From NCBI RefSeq assembly GCF_009729035.1, contig NZ_CP045483.1, positions 310,001 through 374,000 on the forward strand: a stretch of 64,000 bases of DNA. Direction: 5' to 3'. The notes under the pieces are model-generated. The model was given only the letters and a program-made list of their open reading frames with translations. It did not search any database and had not been told where the DNA came from. The position numbers and the translations under genes are program-made. Shown piece after piece: positions 54,997 through 64,000 of this stretch. This DNA comes from Stygiolobus azoricus (lineage in GTDB: Archaea > Thermoproteota > Thermoprotei_A > Sulfolobales > Sulfolobaceae). Numbering within the stretch: the stretch's first letter is position 1; every line of letters begins with the position of its first letter.

Positions 54997-55345
54997 GGCC
55001 GAGATTGTAAAACTTCAGCAATTACAAGATCAACTTAATAGAGTGTTAACAGAGAAAAGTGTTATAGATAATCAATTACGTGAAGTAAATAAAGTTTTAC
55101 AAGAATTAACTCAGCTACCTTCCGATGCTATAGTATATAAAATGGTAGGAAACTTATTAGTTAAGGTCAATAAAGATGACATTCAGAAAGAACTAGACGA
55201 ACAGAAGACTATACTTGAGTTAAGGTCAAGGACTTATCAGAACCAAGAGGCTAAGTTGAGAGCACAACTCGAAGAGAGGCAAAAGAAGGTCAACGAATTA
55301 ATGGCTAAGTATTATCCACAAGGCAGTGGAGTACCAAAGGCTTAA
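54968..55345 (+). CDS. pfdB: prefoldin beta subunit
   Basis: A 125-residue coiled-coil chaperone subunit. Two long helices (residues 8-48 and 72-112) flank a beta hairpin with LPSDAIVYKMVGNLLVKV. The hexamer of two alpha and four beta subunits hands unfolded proteins to the thermosome encoded at 23-25 kb. It closes the exosome superoperon. Confidence 0.93.
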   Translation: MTERIPPELKAEIVKLQQLQDQLNRVLTEKSVIDNQLREVNKVLQELTQLPSDAIVYKMVGNLLVKVNKDDIQKELDEQKTILELRSRTYQNQEAKLRAQLEERQKKVNELMAKYYPQGSGVPKA

Positions 55346-55372
55346 GTAGTCATTACAACGATTTTTTATACT

Positions 55373-56080
55373 GTGTTACGCATTTATGCAGACTATAGGG
55401 AAAAGGAAAGTGGGATTCCAGATCTTCTTAAAGATTTTGGTGTGGTCGTTGTTTTAGAAAATCTAAGCGTTGCAGATTATGTTATATCCGAGAGGATCGG
55501 GGTAGAAAGGAAGTCGGTTTCTGACTTAGTAGCTTCAGTTTATGACAAGAGGTTTTTCGACCAGTTGTCAAGGCTGAAGGAAGCTTATGAAGAACCCTTC
55601 TTACTCGTTGAAGGGAAGCTGGATTATGTGAGAAATATTACGGATAAATGGGACGCAATAAATGCTGCCCTTATATCCGCATTAGTGGACTACGGAGTTA
55701 GGATTATCTATTCTACGAGCAAAAGAGATACTGCTTATATTCTATATAAACTAGCTGATAAAGTAGTAAATTATCAAGATAATAGATATAGAAGTATTAT
55801 CAATCTTCATGATAAGCCTAAGTTTGAGAGCTTGAAAGATATACAAATATACGTTGTGGAGTCTTTGCCTCATGTAGGTAGTAAATTAGCGCCTAAGCTT
55901 TTAGAAAAATTTGGTTCAATAGAGGGATTGTGCAAGGCCTCTATTACAGAACTGGAAAAAGTAATAGGGAGCAGAAAAAGAGCTGAAGAAATTTACAGAG
56001 TTCTTCATACAAAGTATGTTGTTGCTGATAGCAAAAATAAGCAGGAGAAAAAATCAGGAGGAATATTAGATTTTCTTTAA
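55373..56080 (+). CDS. xpf: short crenarchaeal XPF endonuclease
   Basis: A 235-residue structure-specific nuclease without the helicase domain of euryarchaeal Hef. The nuclease motif is DYREKES with VERKSVSDL, and a tandem helix-hairpin-helix domain covers about 150-215 (SLPHVGSKLAPKLLEKFG). The C-terminus GGILDFL is a PCNA-interaction motif, needed for activity in Sulfolobus. It acts on 3' flaps and repair intermediates. Confidence 0.94.
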   Translation: MLRIYADYREKESGIPDLLKDFGVVVVLENLSVADYVISERIGVERKSVSDLVASVYDKRFFDQLSRLKEAYEEPFLLVEGKLDYVRNITDKWDAINAALISALVDYGVRIIYSTSKRDTAYILYKLADKVVNYQDNRYRSIINLHDKPKFESLKDIQIYVVESLPHVGSKLAPKLLEKFGSIEGLCKASITELEKVIGSRKRAEEIYRVLHTKYVVADSKNKQEKKSGGILDFL

Positions 56081-56081
56081 G

Positions 56082-57077
56082 TTATAATCTTAATTGTACA
56101 CTGAATTTCTTTTTCTCGGCCTTCCAATCAACATTGACCGGTGGTAAGCCAGATTTACTCCTAAGATAATTGTATGCTGATAAGGCTGCCTTAACTCCCT
56201 CCGCTGCTGCTACTACTGCTTGCTTGTAGGGAGTTGATGTCACATCACCAGCCGCAAATACGCCCTCCATACTTGTTTTTCCTAGCTCATCAACTATAAT
56301 TTCTCCTTTATCATTTAATTTCACTAAATCTTTTACAAAGTCAGTTCTCAGCTCATAACCCATCTCGATAATAACTCCTTCTACCTCTAGCACCTCAGTC
56401 TTTTCGTCTTTTAAGTTACTTATCACTATTCTAGAAACTTTCTGATCTCCTTGTATTTCCTTTACAGTATACCCTAAATATAACCTTATATTATTGTTAC
56501 TAAGTACACTCTTAACTAGATTTTCGTCTGAACCTACCAACACTGTGGATCTGGATATATAATAAGCTGGCTTTGCATATCTGGAAAGTAACTCTATTGC
56601 CTCTAACCCCGGTTCTCCTTCACCTACTACAGCCGCAGGTTTGTCTTTAAAGAAAGCGGCATCGCATATTGCACAATATGACACACCTTTTCCTTTAAAT
56701 TCTTGTTCTCCTTTCACATGAAGTTCTCTAGGAGTTTTACCGAATGCAAGGATCAAAGTCTTTGCTATATACTCTCCTTTTATTCCCTTTACTAAGAAAA
56801 TATCTCCTTTTTTCTCGATCTTATTTATTTCTTCTCCATAAATAAACGTAGCTCCGAATTTTTTAGCCTGCTTCTCTACTTTTTGAGCTAAGGCAAGCCC
56901 AGTAGACGACTCTATTGCGGGATAATTCTCTATAAGTTCGGTCAACGTAAGTTGACCCCCTAAATCTTTTGACACTACTAATGTCTTCATTTTCTGTCTT
57001 GCTGTATAAAGGGCTGCACTCAAACCTGCTATTCCGGCTCCAATTATGATCACATCATATACAATATTTTCGCTCAT
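56082..57077 (-). CDS. trxB: thioredoxin reductase
   Basis: An FAD protein of 331 residues. The FAD motif is [11 protein letters not shown] near the N-terminus, the redox-active pair is CAICD, and the second nucleotide site is [13 protein letters not shown], which deviates from GxGxxA and may disfavour NADPH. The C-terminal FAD motif is [18 protein letters not shown] 57077 ([13 protein letters not shown]) is preferred; 57125 adds sixteen non-conserved residues. Partner thioredoxin is not nearby. Confidence 0.92.
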   Translation of the reverse strand: MSENIVYDVIIIGAGIAGLSAALYTARQKMKTLVVSKDLGGQLTLTELIENYPAIESSTGLALAQKVEKQAKKFGATFIYGEEINKIEKKGDIFLVKGIKGEYIAKTLILAFGKTPRELHVKGEQEFKGKGVSYCAICDAAFFKDKPAAVVGEGEPGLEAIELLSRYAKPAYYISRSTVLVGSDENLVKSVLSNNNIRLYLGYTVKEIQGDQKVSRIVISNLKDEKTEVLEVEGVIIEMGYELRTDFVKDLVKLNDKGEIIVDELGKTSMEGVFAAGDVTSTPYKQAVVAAAEGVKAALSAYNYLRSKSGLPPVNVDWKAEKKKFSVQLRL

Positions 57078-57277
57078 ATATTGATTAAGTAAGTTCTTAT
57101 AATAAAAATTTAATTTATGAAACAATCTTATTGGATATTTTGATTCATATATTGAGTAAAATTGATAATCAATGAACTTTAATTAATTATTCTTACAGTT
57201 GAGAAAGTTACAAACTATCGTAAGTATAACTCCCAATACACTTTAATATTCAAACTCATTACTTACTAACTAAATAC

Positions 57278-57283
57278 GGTGAT
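57278..57283 (+). promoter_or_regulatory. ribosome binding site of EF-2
   Basis: GGTGAT, 7 bases before the TTG start 57291. A TTTAATATT box at about 57242-57250 lies further upstream, so the EF-2 message has a short leader. Confidence 0.55.
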
Positions 57284-57290
57284 ATAAGCC

Positions 57291-59504
57291 TTGCCACGTT
57301 ATAAGACAGTAGAACAAGTACTGTCTTTAATGAAAGATGTAACAAGAGTTAGAAATATCGGTATAATTGCTCATGTAGATCACGGTAAAACTACAACGAG
57401 TGATACATTATTAGCAGCATCAGGAATTATTTCCCAGAAAGTTGCTGGTGAGGCATTAGCTTTAGATTATCTATCTGTAGAGCAACAAAGGGGTATCACT
57501 GTAAAGGCTGCTAACGTCAGCCTCTACCACGAGGTTGAAGGTAAAGGTTACGTAATTAACTTGATTGATACACCGGGTCACGTAGATTTTAGCGGTAGAG
57601 TAACTAGAAGTCTTAGAGTTTTAGACGGATCCATTGTTGTTGTTGACGCAGTAGAAGGAGTAATGACACAGACAGAAACAGTATTGAGGCAGAGTCTTGA
57701 AGAAAGGGTAAGACCTATTCTATTTATAAACAAAGTAGATAGATTGGTAAAAGAGCTAAAACTTAGTCCTCAAGAAGTTCAGAAGAAACTTACGGATCTG
57801 ATAATGGAAGTTAACAACTTAATAGAGATGTATGCCGAACCAGAATTTAAAGAGCAATGGAGAATTAGACCAGAACTAGGTAACGTGGTATTTGGTTCAG
57901 CTAAGGATAAGTGGGGATTCACGGTCCCCATGGCAGCTAAAAAGGGAGTCAAATTCAGTGATGTAGTAAACGCTTACTCAAGCGGAGATAAATCAAAGAT
58001 CGAAGAACTAAGTACAAAATCTCCCATACATGAGGCACTTCTAGACACTGTAATTAGGTTAGTTCCGAACCCGAGAGAGGCTCAGAAGTATAGAATTCCG
58101 AAGATATGGAAAGGTGACTTAGACAATGATTTAGTAAAGGCGATGCTCAATGCAGATCCTAACGGACCTATAGTACTCATGATCAACGATATGAAAGTCG
58201 ACCCTCATGCTGGTCTTGTTGCTACTGGTAGAGTGTTCTCAGGAACTTTGAGAGCTGGAGAAGAAATCTGGCTTGTGAACGCTAAGAAGCAGCAAAGAGT
58301 TTTACAAGTAAGTCTTTACATGGGTGCAACGAGGGAATTAGCCGAAGAGATTCCAGCAGGTAATATTGCAGCTGCACTAGGTCTTGACGCAGCAAGGTCA
58401 GGTGAAACAGCAATAGATGTGAAGTTCAAAGACGCTAATTTCGGAAGCTTTGAGAGCCTACACTACGTTTCAGAGCCAGTAGTAACTATTTCAGTAGAAC
58501 CGAAGAATCCGAAAGACTTAACTAAGATGATTGATGCATTAAGAAAGCTAAGTATTGAAGACCCGAACTTAGTTGTAAAAATTAATGAGGAGACTGGCGA
58601 ATATTTGCTTTCAGGTATGGGATTCCTTCATTTAGAAGTATCGTTACAGCTACTAAAAGAGAATTACGGTGTAGACGTAGTAACAACACCACCAATTATA
58701 GTTTATAGAGAGAGCATAAGAGCTAAGAGTCAAGTGTTTGAAGGTAAGTCGCCCAATAAGCACAATAAGTTGTATATAAGCGTAGAGCCGTTAAATAATG
58801 AGACTATCGAGCTTATTGCGAACGGTACAATAAAGGAGGATATGGACAATAAAGAGATGGCTAAGATATTGAGAGATAATGCTGGTTGGGACTATGACGA
58901 GGCTAAAAAGATAGTGGCAATTGATGAAAACATAAACGTCTTCGTTGATGCAACTAGTGGTGTACAACACCTGAGAGAAGTAATGGACACTATAATCCAA
59001 GGATATAGGCTAGCTATGAGAGAGGGTCCATTAGCATTTGAACCCGTTAGAGGAGTAAAAGTAGTGCTTCACGATGCAATAATACATGAAGACCCAGCCC
59101 ATAGAGGCCCAGCTCAGTTATACCCAGCAGTGAGAAATGCGATTTTTGCGGGCTTCCTAACCGCTAAGCCCACGTTGTTAGAACCTTTACAGAAGCTTGA
59201 CATAAGAGTACCAATGGAGTACGTAGGTAATGTATCTGGAGTTATAACTAGGAAGAGAGGAAAAGTACTTGATATGACTCAAAGTGGGAACGTTGCCAGA
59301 ATTACCGCTGAGATCCCAGTATCAGAGTCTTTCGAATTAGCCAGTGAATTGAGAGCAGCAAGTGCGGGTAGAGCATTCTGGGGAACTGAGTTTAGCAGAT
59401 GGGCTCCAGTTCCGGACAGCTTACTAACTGATATCATTATGAAGATAAGAGAGAGAAAAGGAAAGCCCAAGCAATTACCTAAAGTTGAGGACTTCTTATC
59501 GTGA
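57291..59504 (+). CDS. fusA: translation elongation factor 2
   Basis: The translocation GTPase, 737 residues. G1 is [10 protein letters not shown]3 DTPGHVDF, G4 NKVD. Domains II-V follow; the diphthamide site is in [13 protein letters not shown], where the histidine before RGP is modified. The C-terminal [11 protein letters not shown] is conserved. The TTG start is supported by the GGTGAT site. A HAD phosphatase gene starts six bases after its stop. Confidence 0.97.
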   Translation: MPRYKTVEQVLSLMKDVTRVRNIGIIAHVDHGKTTTSDTLLAASGIISQKVAGEALALDYLSVEQQRGITVKAANVSLYHEVEGKGYVINLIDTPGHVDFSGRVTRSLRVLDGSIVVVDAVEGVMTQTETVLRQSLEERVRPILFINKVDRLVKELKLSPQEVQKKLTDLIMEVNNLIEMYAEPEFKEQWRIRPELGNVVFGSAKDKWGFTVPMAAKKGVKFSDVVNAYSSGDKSKIEELSTKSPIHEALLDTVIRLVPNPREAQKYRIPKIWKGDLDNDLVKAMLNADPNGPIVLMINDMKVDPHAGLVATGRVFSGTLRAGEEIWLVNAKKQQRVLQVSLYMGATRELAEEIPAGNIAAALGLDAARSGETAIDVKFKDANFGSFESLHYVSEPVVTISVEPKNPKDLTKMIDALRKLSIEDPNLVVKINEETGEYLLSGMGFLHLEVSLQLLKENYGVDVVTTPPIIVYRESIRAKSQVFEGKSPNKHNKLYISVEPLNNETIELIANGTIKEDMDNKEMAKILRDNAGWDYDEAKKIVAIDENINVFVDATSGVQHLREVMDTIIQGYRLAMREGPLAFEPVRGVKVVLHDAIIHEDPAHRGPAQLYPAVRNAIFAGFLTAKPTLLEPLQKLDIRVPMEYVGNVSGVITRKRGKVLDMTQSGNVARITAEIPVSESFELASELRAASAGRAFWGTEFSRWAPVPDSLLTDIIMKIRERKGKPKQLPKVEDFLS

Positions 59505-59510
59505 TTTTAT

Positions 59511-60236
59511 ATGGAAGAGATTAACGTTTTTAGAAATACTAATGCTATTTTTTTCGACTTTGATAATACATTGGTCTCTTTTGAGGAAAAATCTCACGAA
59601 GCATTACAGAAGGTGATAGATGATATTTACAATTACGTAGTAGAGAATTATTCAAATAATAAGCTTGAAAAAAATGAAATTAAAAAAGTTGTTTTTGAGA
59701 TAGCTAAGTCTTTAGATGAAGAAGGTGTTTATGACAGAAAAATATGGTGGCAGACAGCTTTAGATAGGTTGGGAATCAAAGCAGGGATGGAGGATTTATA
59801 CGAATGGACGCAAATTTATTGGAGCATTGCATCCAATAACGTACCTTACGAGGATGCAATAGACCTTATTGAGTACTTAAAGAAGAAAGGTTTCAAACTA
59901 GGCATAATAACAAATAGTGATGGAGAGTGGGGAGATAAGAAATCAAGGCTTTCAAAGTTTCCTCTAATTTCTTATTTCGACATAATCATCATAGGAGGAG
60001 AAAATAATATCAAGCCTAAGCCTAATGTAGAACCGTTTATAGTTGCTTGTGAAAAGATGGGCCTTAATACTAGTTCATGCGTTATGGTAGGCGACGATCC
60101 AGTAAAGGATTGTTTAGCGGCTAAAAAAGCAGGATTAAGAGCTATACTTGTTGATAGAAAAGGGCAAGTTAAATACGCAGAATTATATGCAGATTATGTC
60201 GTGAATAGTCTAAAGGAATTAGAAGAAATATTCTAG
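59511..60236 (+). CDS. HAD-superfamily hydrolase
   Basis: A 241-residue phosphatase-like protein. Motif I is FFDFDNTLV with the nucleophilic aspartate, motif II GIITNSD, motif III KPKP and motif IV MVGDDPVKDCLAA. The cap is helical (C1). It may act on phosphoglycolate or another small phosphate; the substrate is not clear. It is linked to EF-2 by a six-base gap. Its end overlaps the convergent peptidase gene by four bases. Confidence 0.88.
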   Translation: MEEINVFRNTNAIFFDFDNTLVSFEEKSHEALQKVIDDIYNYVVENYSNNKLEKNEIKKVVFEIAKSLDEEGVYDRKIWWQTALDRLGIKAGMEDLYEWTQIYWSIASNNVPYEDAIDLIEYLKKKGFKLGIITNSDGEWGDKKSRLSKFPLISYFDIIIIGGENNIKPKPNVEPFIVACEKMGLNTSSCVMVGDDPVKDCLAAKKAGLRAILVDRKGQVKYAELYADYVVNSLKELEEIF

Positions 60237-61633
60237 AATATATCTGATAACAGAGCACTAAATTTTTTAGTCTCTTCTCTATATAGACGATTTAAATACA
60301 TGGAATAATTGGCTTCGTTAGAACCTTCTTTGTGTTCTATTTCTCCAAAGTCTTCTAGTGCTACATAAACATCAAAGTAACTTTCTTTTATCCCCTTAAG
60401 CGTATGGAATATTGTGGTTTTTATTTTTCCGTTAGAATAGAGGATTGATTTATAAAGAGGAAGAAGTGCATTATAATCAAATCTTTTACCTTCAATGTTA
60501 GTAAGTAGTGTTTTAATTTCTACGGGTAGTTCAATAACTTGGTTTTTAATATAGTTCATAAAAACTTCCAATGAAGTTAGCCTAGTATTCCTTAAGGTGT
60601 TTGTTATCAAAGGGATAATCTTATCCTCTATTATTTTCGCCTCCTCTTCTGTTAATATATCGTGACTAGAATGATAATACTTGTAATTTATGGAATGAAA
60701 GGATATGGTTGGGATTCCAGCACTTAAGAATCTATAACTATCTGTGTAAGGCGACGGATAACTCACATCTGTGATGCTATTAGAAAGGGGTATAGACAAT
60801 ATTGGCGTGTAGTATACATAGAGAGAGTCGGTTATATTATCAAGCGAAATAACAAACTTTGTACCTTCAAGACTCTTTGCATTATTTTTCACGAACGTTT
60901 TAGAGCTACATGCCCACGAGAAACTTTCAAAATAACAACCGCTCTCTTCCGCAGTAAATGATATAGCATGGATTTCATTATCATACTTTTCGTTCATGAG
61001 TTCGGTCAGTAACGCTACTCCAACGAGATCGTCATGCTCACCGTAAAACCAATGGTCGTGATGCGCAGTAACATATATTTTTTCATCATTCTTTCCGTTA
61101 GATATACCTTCTATATTGTAACCAATAGAATTTTTAAAGATATTCTCAGTATAGAATCTGCATTTACCTTTAAGAAATTTAAGCGCATTTTGGGTTACGA
61201 AAAATGCTGGAGTATAAGGTGGAGGTTGAGGAGAATTCTGAAGTAATATTCTATTTTTCAAAACTACCTTTCGTAAAGTCTCATCGTTTAATGTAAAAAT
61301 TAGTACTTTTCCTTCGTTACTAAGTAATCCATATTTTACGCTTAGTTCCGTCAAGTTACTCAAACTAATTATCTTATAATTCTCAGTCTCAAGATCGGCT
61401 GAAGGTGAGTAAGGTAGTGTAACTATCTCGCTTTTAGGAACTTTTCCTTCCTCACATTCTACTTCTAGTTCCTTATTAGACCAACTAAGGACTTCAGTTG
61501 GGTATATCTTAATTTCATCGAAGTGAGACTCAAACTGAGCTTTAATTTGCTTTACAAGGTATTTTTCTTTCTTATCTCCGCTAACTACTTCCCCATATCG
61601 TGAAAGCTCTTTTACCTTTTCATATAATCCCAT
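60233..61633 (-). CDS. M28-type zinc aminopeptidase
   Basis: A 466-residue cytoplasmic protein without a signal peptide. The zinc ligands are in AHHDHW, EHDDLVG, TAEESG and the late SFHSINYKYYHSSHD region. A domain of about 130 residues precedes the catalytic core, as in PA-inserted M28 peptidases. It probably removes N-terminal residues from peptides. The C-terminal 120 residues are lineage-specific. It is divergent from the DUF447 gene, with only four bases between start codons. Confidence 0.82.
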   Translation of the reverse strand: MGLYEKVKELSRYGEVVSGDKKEKYLVKQIKAQFESHFDEIKIYPTEVLSWSNKELEVECEEGKVPKSEIVTLPYSPSADLETENYKIISLSNLTELSVKYGLLSNEGKVLIFTLNDETLRKVVLKNRILLQNSPQPPPYTPAFFVTQNALKFLKGKCRFYTENIFKNSIGYNIEGISNGKNDEKIYVTAHHDHWFYGEHDDLVGVALLTELMNEKYDNEIHAISFTAEESGCYFESFSWACSSKTFVKNNAKSLEGTKFVISLDNITDSLYVYYTPILSIPLSNSITDVSYPSPYTDSYRFLSAGIPTISFHSINYKYYHSSHDILTEEEAKIIEDKIIPLITNTLRNTRLTSLEVFMNYIKNQVIELPVEIKTLLTNIEGKRFDYNALLPLYKSILYSNGKIKTTIFHTLKGIKESYFDVYVALEDFGEIEHKEGSNEANYSMYLNRLYREETKKFSALLSDIF

Positions 61634-61637
61634 ATTT

Positions 61638-62246
61638 ATGAGTGTAGGTGAAGATTACATAAATAAGGTATTCCCTCATAATGGAGTTTTTGAGATCATA
61701 CTTGGAACCTCAGGTATATCTGAAAATCTTTCTCCTATTGGTATAATTAGAGATGGAGATAATTACTTTTCAAAAATTTTTAGGAATACGCTAACTTATT
61801 ATAATCTAAAAGCCAGAAACTCATGCATAATTAACGTTACTCGCGATCCTATGATTTTCTATAAACTTTTATTTAACGAAAAGAGTCCTGACTTAGGGGA
61901 AAGAGTATACGACGGTATCCCTTACTTAGAAAATTCCATAAGTATTCTTTCAAACTGCGAAGAGGTGGAAGTAAAAGAGGAATTCTCTATTTTCAAGTAT
62001 AGATTTGTAAAAATAGTTAACGAAGGGGCTATCTATGAGGCGTTCAGTAGGAGTGATTCACTATTCATTGATCTACTTGTACATGTAACGAGACTTGATA
62101 TTTACTCAAAGGAGGAATTGGAAACGTATTCAACAGTGATACAATATGAAGTGAAAACTATAGCGAGACTATCTCCTAATCTTTTGGAAATTCTTAAGGA
62201 TCTTGTCGCATTAATTAATGCCAAAGGGTTAAAAATCAGTTTATAA
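61638..62246 (+). CDS. DUF447 flavin-binding-like split-barrel protein
   Basis: A 202-residue protein. GVFEIILGTSG, SPIGIIRDGDNYFSKIFRNTLTY and the ARNSCIINVTRDP segment fit the DUF447 family, which has an FMN-binding split-barrel fold. Archaeal members often accompany pterin or cofactor genes; here it precedes leuB with a one-base overlap (TAATG). Function unknown. Confidence 0.72.
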   Translation: MSVGEDYINKVFPHNGVFEIILGTSGISENLSPIGIIRDGDNYFSKIFRNTLTYYNLKARNSCIINVTRDPMIFYKLLFNEKSPDLGERVYDGIPYLENSISILSNCEEVEVKEEFSIFKYRFVKIVNEGAIYEAFSRSDSLFIDLLVHVTRLDIYSKEELETYSTVIQYEVKTIARLSPNLLEILKDLVALINAKGLKISL

Positions 62247-62257
62247 TGTTTATCATA

Positions 62258-63271
62258 ATGAGCTTTACAGTAGCCCTTATTCAAGGAGATGGAATAGGTC
62301 CAGAATTAGTGTCAAAGTCAAAAATAATCTTAGCTAAACTCAATGAACTATACGGTTTACCTATAAACTACGTAGAGGTAGAGGCCGGTGATAGGGCTCT
62401 AGCTAAATACGGGGAGGCATTACCTAAAGAAAGTCTTAAAATTATAGATAAGGCTGATATGATCCTTAAGGGACCCGTAGGGGAGTCGGCTGCTGATGTA
62501 GTTGTAAAACTAAGACTTATGTATGATATGTACGCCAACTTAAGGCCTGCTAGGTCTCTACCAAATGTTGAAAGTAAGTTCTCGAATGTAGACATTTTGG
62601 TTGTAAGAGAAAATACGGAGGATCTTTATAAGGGCTTTGAGTATATTGCGGCTGACGGGGTAGCGGTAGGTATGAAAATAATTACATGGAAAGCCTCAGT
62701 GAGAATAGCCCAAGTGGCGTTAAATGAAGCTTTAAAAAGAAAGAAGAAAGTAACATGCGTTCACAAATCTAATGTAATGAGAGTTACTGACGGTTTATTT
62801 GCAGAGGCATGTAGAAGTGTGCTAAAAGGTAAAGTCGACTATTCTGAGATGTACGTTGATGCGGCTGCCGCTAATTTGGTGAGAAATCCTAATATGTTTG
62901 ATGTAATTGTTACAGAGAACGTTTATGGGGATATACTAAGTGATGAGGCTGGACAAATAGCTGGAAGCTTGGGTATATCTCCTTCTGCAAATATTGGGGA
63001 TAAAAAGTCTTTATTCGAACCCGTTCATGGTGCCGCTTTTGATATTGCTGGCAAAAACATAGCAAATCCTACGGCATTCTTGTTGTCTGTGGCGATGATG
63101 CTAGATAGGATGTATGATTTATCTAAAGAGGATAGATATGCAAAAGCTGCAGATGCTCTGCGTAATGCTATTTATAAAGTATACGAGGAAAAGAAATACC
63201 TAACTCCTGATGTAGGGGGTAACAGTACCACGGACGAGCTGATAAATGCGATTTCCCGTTATCTAAGTTAA
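62258..63271 (+). CDS. leuB: 3-isopropylmalate dehydrogenase
   Basis: Oxidative decarboxylation of 3-isopropylmalate in leucine synthesis, 337 residues. FTVALIQGDGIGPELV starts the NAD domain, VVRENTEDLYKG binds substrate, and ENVYGDILSDEAGQIAGSLG plus EPVHGAAFDIAGK complete the site. The closeness to Sulfolobus sp. strain 7 LeuB is evident. ATG 62258 gives the usual start MSFTVAL; ATG 62246 adds four residues and overlaps the previous stop. Confidence 0.95.
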   Translation: MSFTVALIQGDGIGPELVSKSKIILAKLNELYGLPINYVEVEAGDRALAKYGEALPKESLKIIDKADMILKGPVGESAADVVVKLRLMYDMYANLRPARSLPNVESKFSNVDILVVRENTEDLYKGFEYIAADGVAVGMKIITWKASVRIAQVALNEALKRKKKVTCVHKSNVMRVTDGLFAEACRSVLKGKVDYSEMYVDAAAANLVRNPNMFDVIVTENVYGDILSDEAGQIAGSLGISPSANIGDKKSLFEPVHGAAFDIAGKNIANPTAFLLSVAMMLDRMYDLSKEDRYAKAADALRNAIYKVYEEKKYLTPDVGGNSTTDELINAISRYLS

Positions 63272-63304
63272 TGCTTAAATAACGTTAGTTAATAATTCAA
63301 GTAA

Positions 63305-63310
63305 GGTGAT
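63305..63310 (+). promoter_or_regulatory. ribosome binding site of ileS
   Basis: GGTGAT ending five bases before TTA 63316. The same 6-base site and 5-base spacing precede the CTG start of nadM. Confidence 0.45.
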
Positions 63311-63315
63311 GTAAA

Positions 63316-64000
63316 TTATCTCAGCGTCAGATAAGACCCCTAAATTCTAAATTTGATCCTCTAAAAACGGAGGATGAAGTATTAAAATACTGGAATGATA
63401 ATAATATATATAAAAAGCTTAAAGAATATAATAATAAATTACCGAGAAAGTTTTTGTTCATAGACGGACCTCCTTATCCTTCCAGCCCCATTCCTCACAT
63501 AGGTACTGTATGGAATAAAGTGATAAAAGATTGCATATTACGCTACGAGAGATTAGCTGGTTATCGTACTTACGACCAGCCAGGCTACGATACTCATGGT
63601 CTACCAATAGAAGTTGCTACCGAAAAGCAATTAGGTATACAGAAAAAATCAGACATTATAGAAAAAATAGGGGTTGCAAACTTTATAAATAAATGCAGAG
63701 AGCTAGCGTTAACTAACGCCTCAGCCTTAACACAGAACTTTAAGAATGTTGGAGTCTTCATGGATTGGGATAAGCCTTACTATACTCTCGACAACACTTA
63801 TATTTCGAACTCTTGGGCAGTAATAAAGAAGGCACATGAAAGAGGGCTTCTATATAGAGATGTCCACGTCTTGCATTGGTGTCCTAGATGCGAAACTACA
63901 TTAGCAGATTATGAAGTTTCTGAGTACAGAGATCTCGAGGATCCCTCTATATATGTAAAGTTTAAGGTTAAAGGATCTCCGAATAAATATTTGCTTATAT
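63316..64000 (+). CDS. ileS: isoleucyl-tRNA synthetase, N-terminal fragment, start codon non-standard
   Basis: A class I synthetase running off the end of the window. [15 protein letters not shown] is the N-terminal arm, [19 protein letters not shown] contains the HIGH motif, and [13 protein letters not shown] and [13 protein letters not shown] follow in the catalytic and editing parts. In this frame a TGA lies at 63307-63309, and the codons up to the conserved region contain no ATG, GTG or TTG. TTA 63316 or ATA 63331 are the nearest candidates. ATG 63309 is out of frame and followed at once by TAA. Confidence 0.9.

Overview
The window is a stretch of a crenarchaeal chromosome from the order Sulfolobales, of the Sulfolobus/Sulfurisphaera type. 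The signs are low GC coding DNA, leaderless genes behind TTTATA-like boxes, GGTGAT-type ribosome binding sites inside operons, intron-bearing tRNA genes, and proteins typical of this order: RadA, Orc1-1/Cdc6-1, a TF55-type thermosome beta subunit, TFB3, Rpo8, the bifunctional FBP aldolase/phosphatase and short XPF. All similarity statements are from memory of these families; no search was run.

Layout. 1-12.4 kb: end of purA, an FAD oxidoreductase, a fused siroheme-decarboxylase-like protein, pheA and ilvA, a HIT protein, radA, a Nip7/NSUN pair, CYTH protein, SAM hydroxide adenosyltransferase, nadM, a double-hotdog thioesterase, DUF99 and cdc6-1. 12.43-12.71 kb: a replication origin of the oriC1 type with three ORB repeats around an AT-rich core. 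12.85-17.5 kb: tRNA-Ala, a SWIM/Elf1/GGGP synthase/Sec61-beta cluster, the RNase P RNA gene, a 200-bp GC-rich mobile remnant, tsr3, tiaS and tRNA-Arg. 17.5-36.8 kb: a tiny acidic ORF, ABCE1, FBP aldolase/phosphatase, S17e, HerA-like ATPase, thermosome, TFB3, HisRS, proteasome beta, Rpo8, SmAP3, split TgtA, PAC2, PAN, MBF1, HflX, Trm56, TFE, a cytosine-C5 methyltransferase and tRNA-Val. 36.9-41.8 kb is the accessory part: a decayed MscS channel gene, a K+ channel, ahcY, two tRNA genes and an IS200/IS605 remnant. 41.8-50.2 kb: L21e, Rpo4, DUF655, KsgA, HemK-like and TrmJ methyltransferases, S3Ae, a sugar nucleotidyltransferase, YchF, L15e and RNase P proteins. 50.2-56 kb: the proteasome/exosome superoperon. 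56-64 kb: TrxB, EF-2, HAD, M28 peptidase, DUF447, leuB and the start of ileS.

Functionally this is a core information-processing region: replication origin and initiator, four RNA polymerase or basal factor genes, RNase P RNA plus two of its proteins, the exosome core, most of the proteasome system, and many tRNA/rRNA modification enzymes. All five tRNA genes carry short introns. A probable non-catalytic subunit of the splicing endonuclease and the agmatidine synthase TiaS lie in the same window.

The most unusual observations are: four essential-type genes (pheA, nadM, tiaS, ileS) whose conserved N-termini run upstream of any ATG/GTG/TTG; a C/D box sRNA whose box C is the stop codon of the RNase P subunit Pop5; a 200-bp element with 12-bp inverted ends beside rnpB; a separately promoted 34-residue Trp/Glu/Asp micropeptide; a K+ channel with an altered selectivity filter; and a cytosine methyltransferase locked into the TFE operon. 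I did not find a CRISPR array, toxin-antitoxin pair or recognisable defence island.
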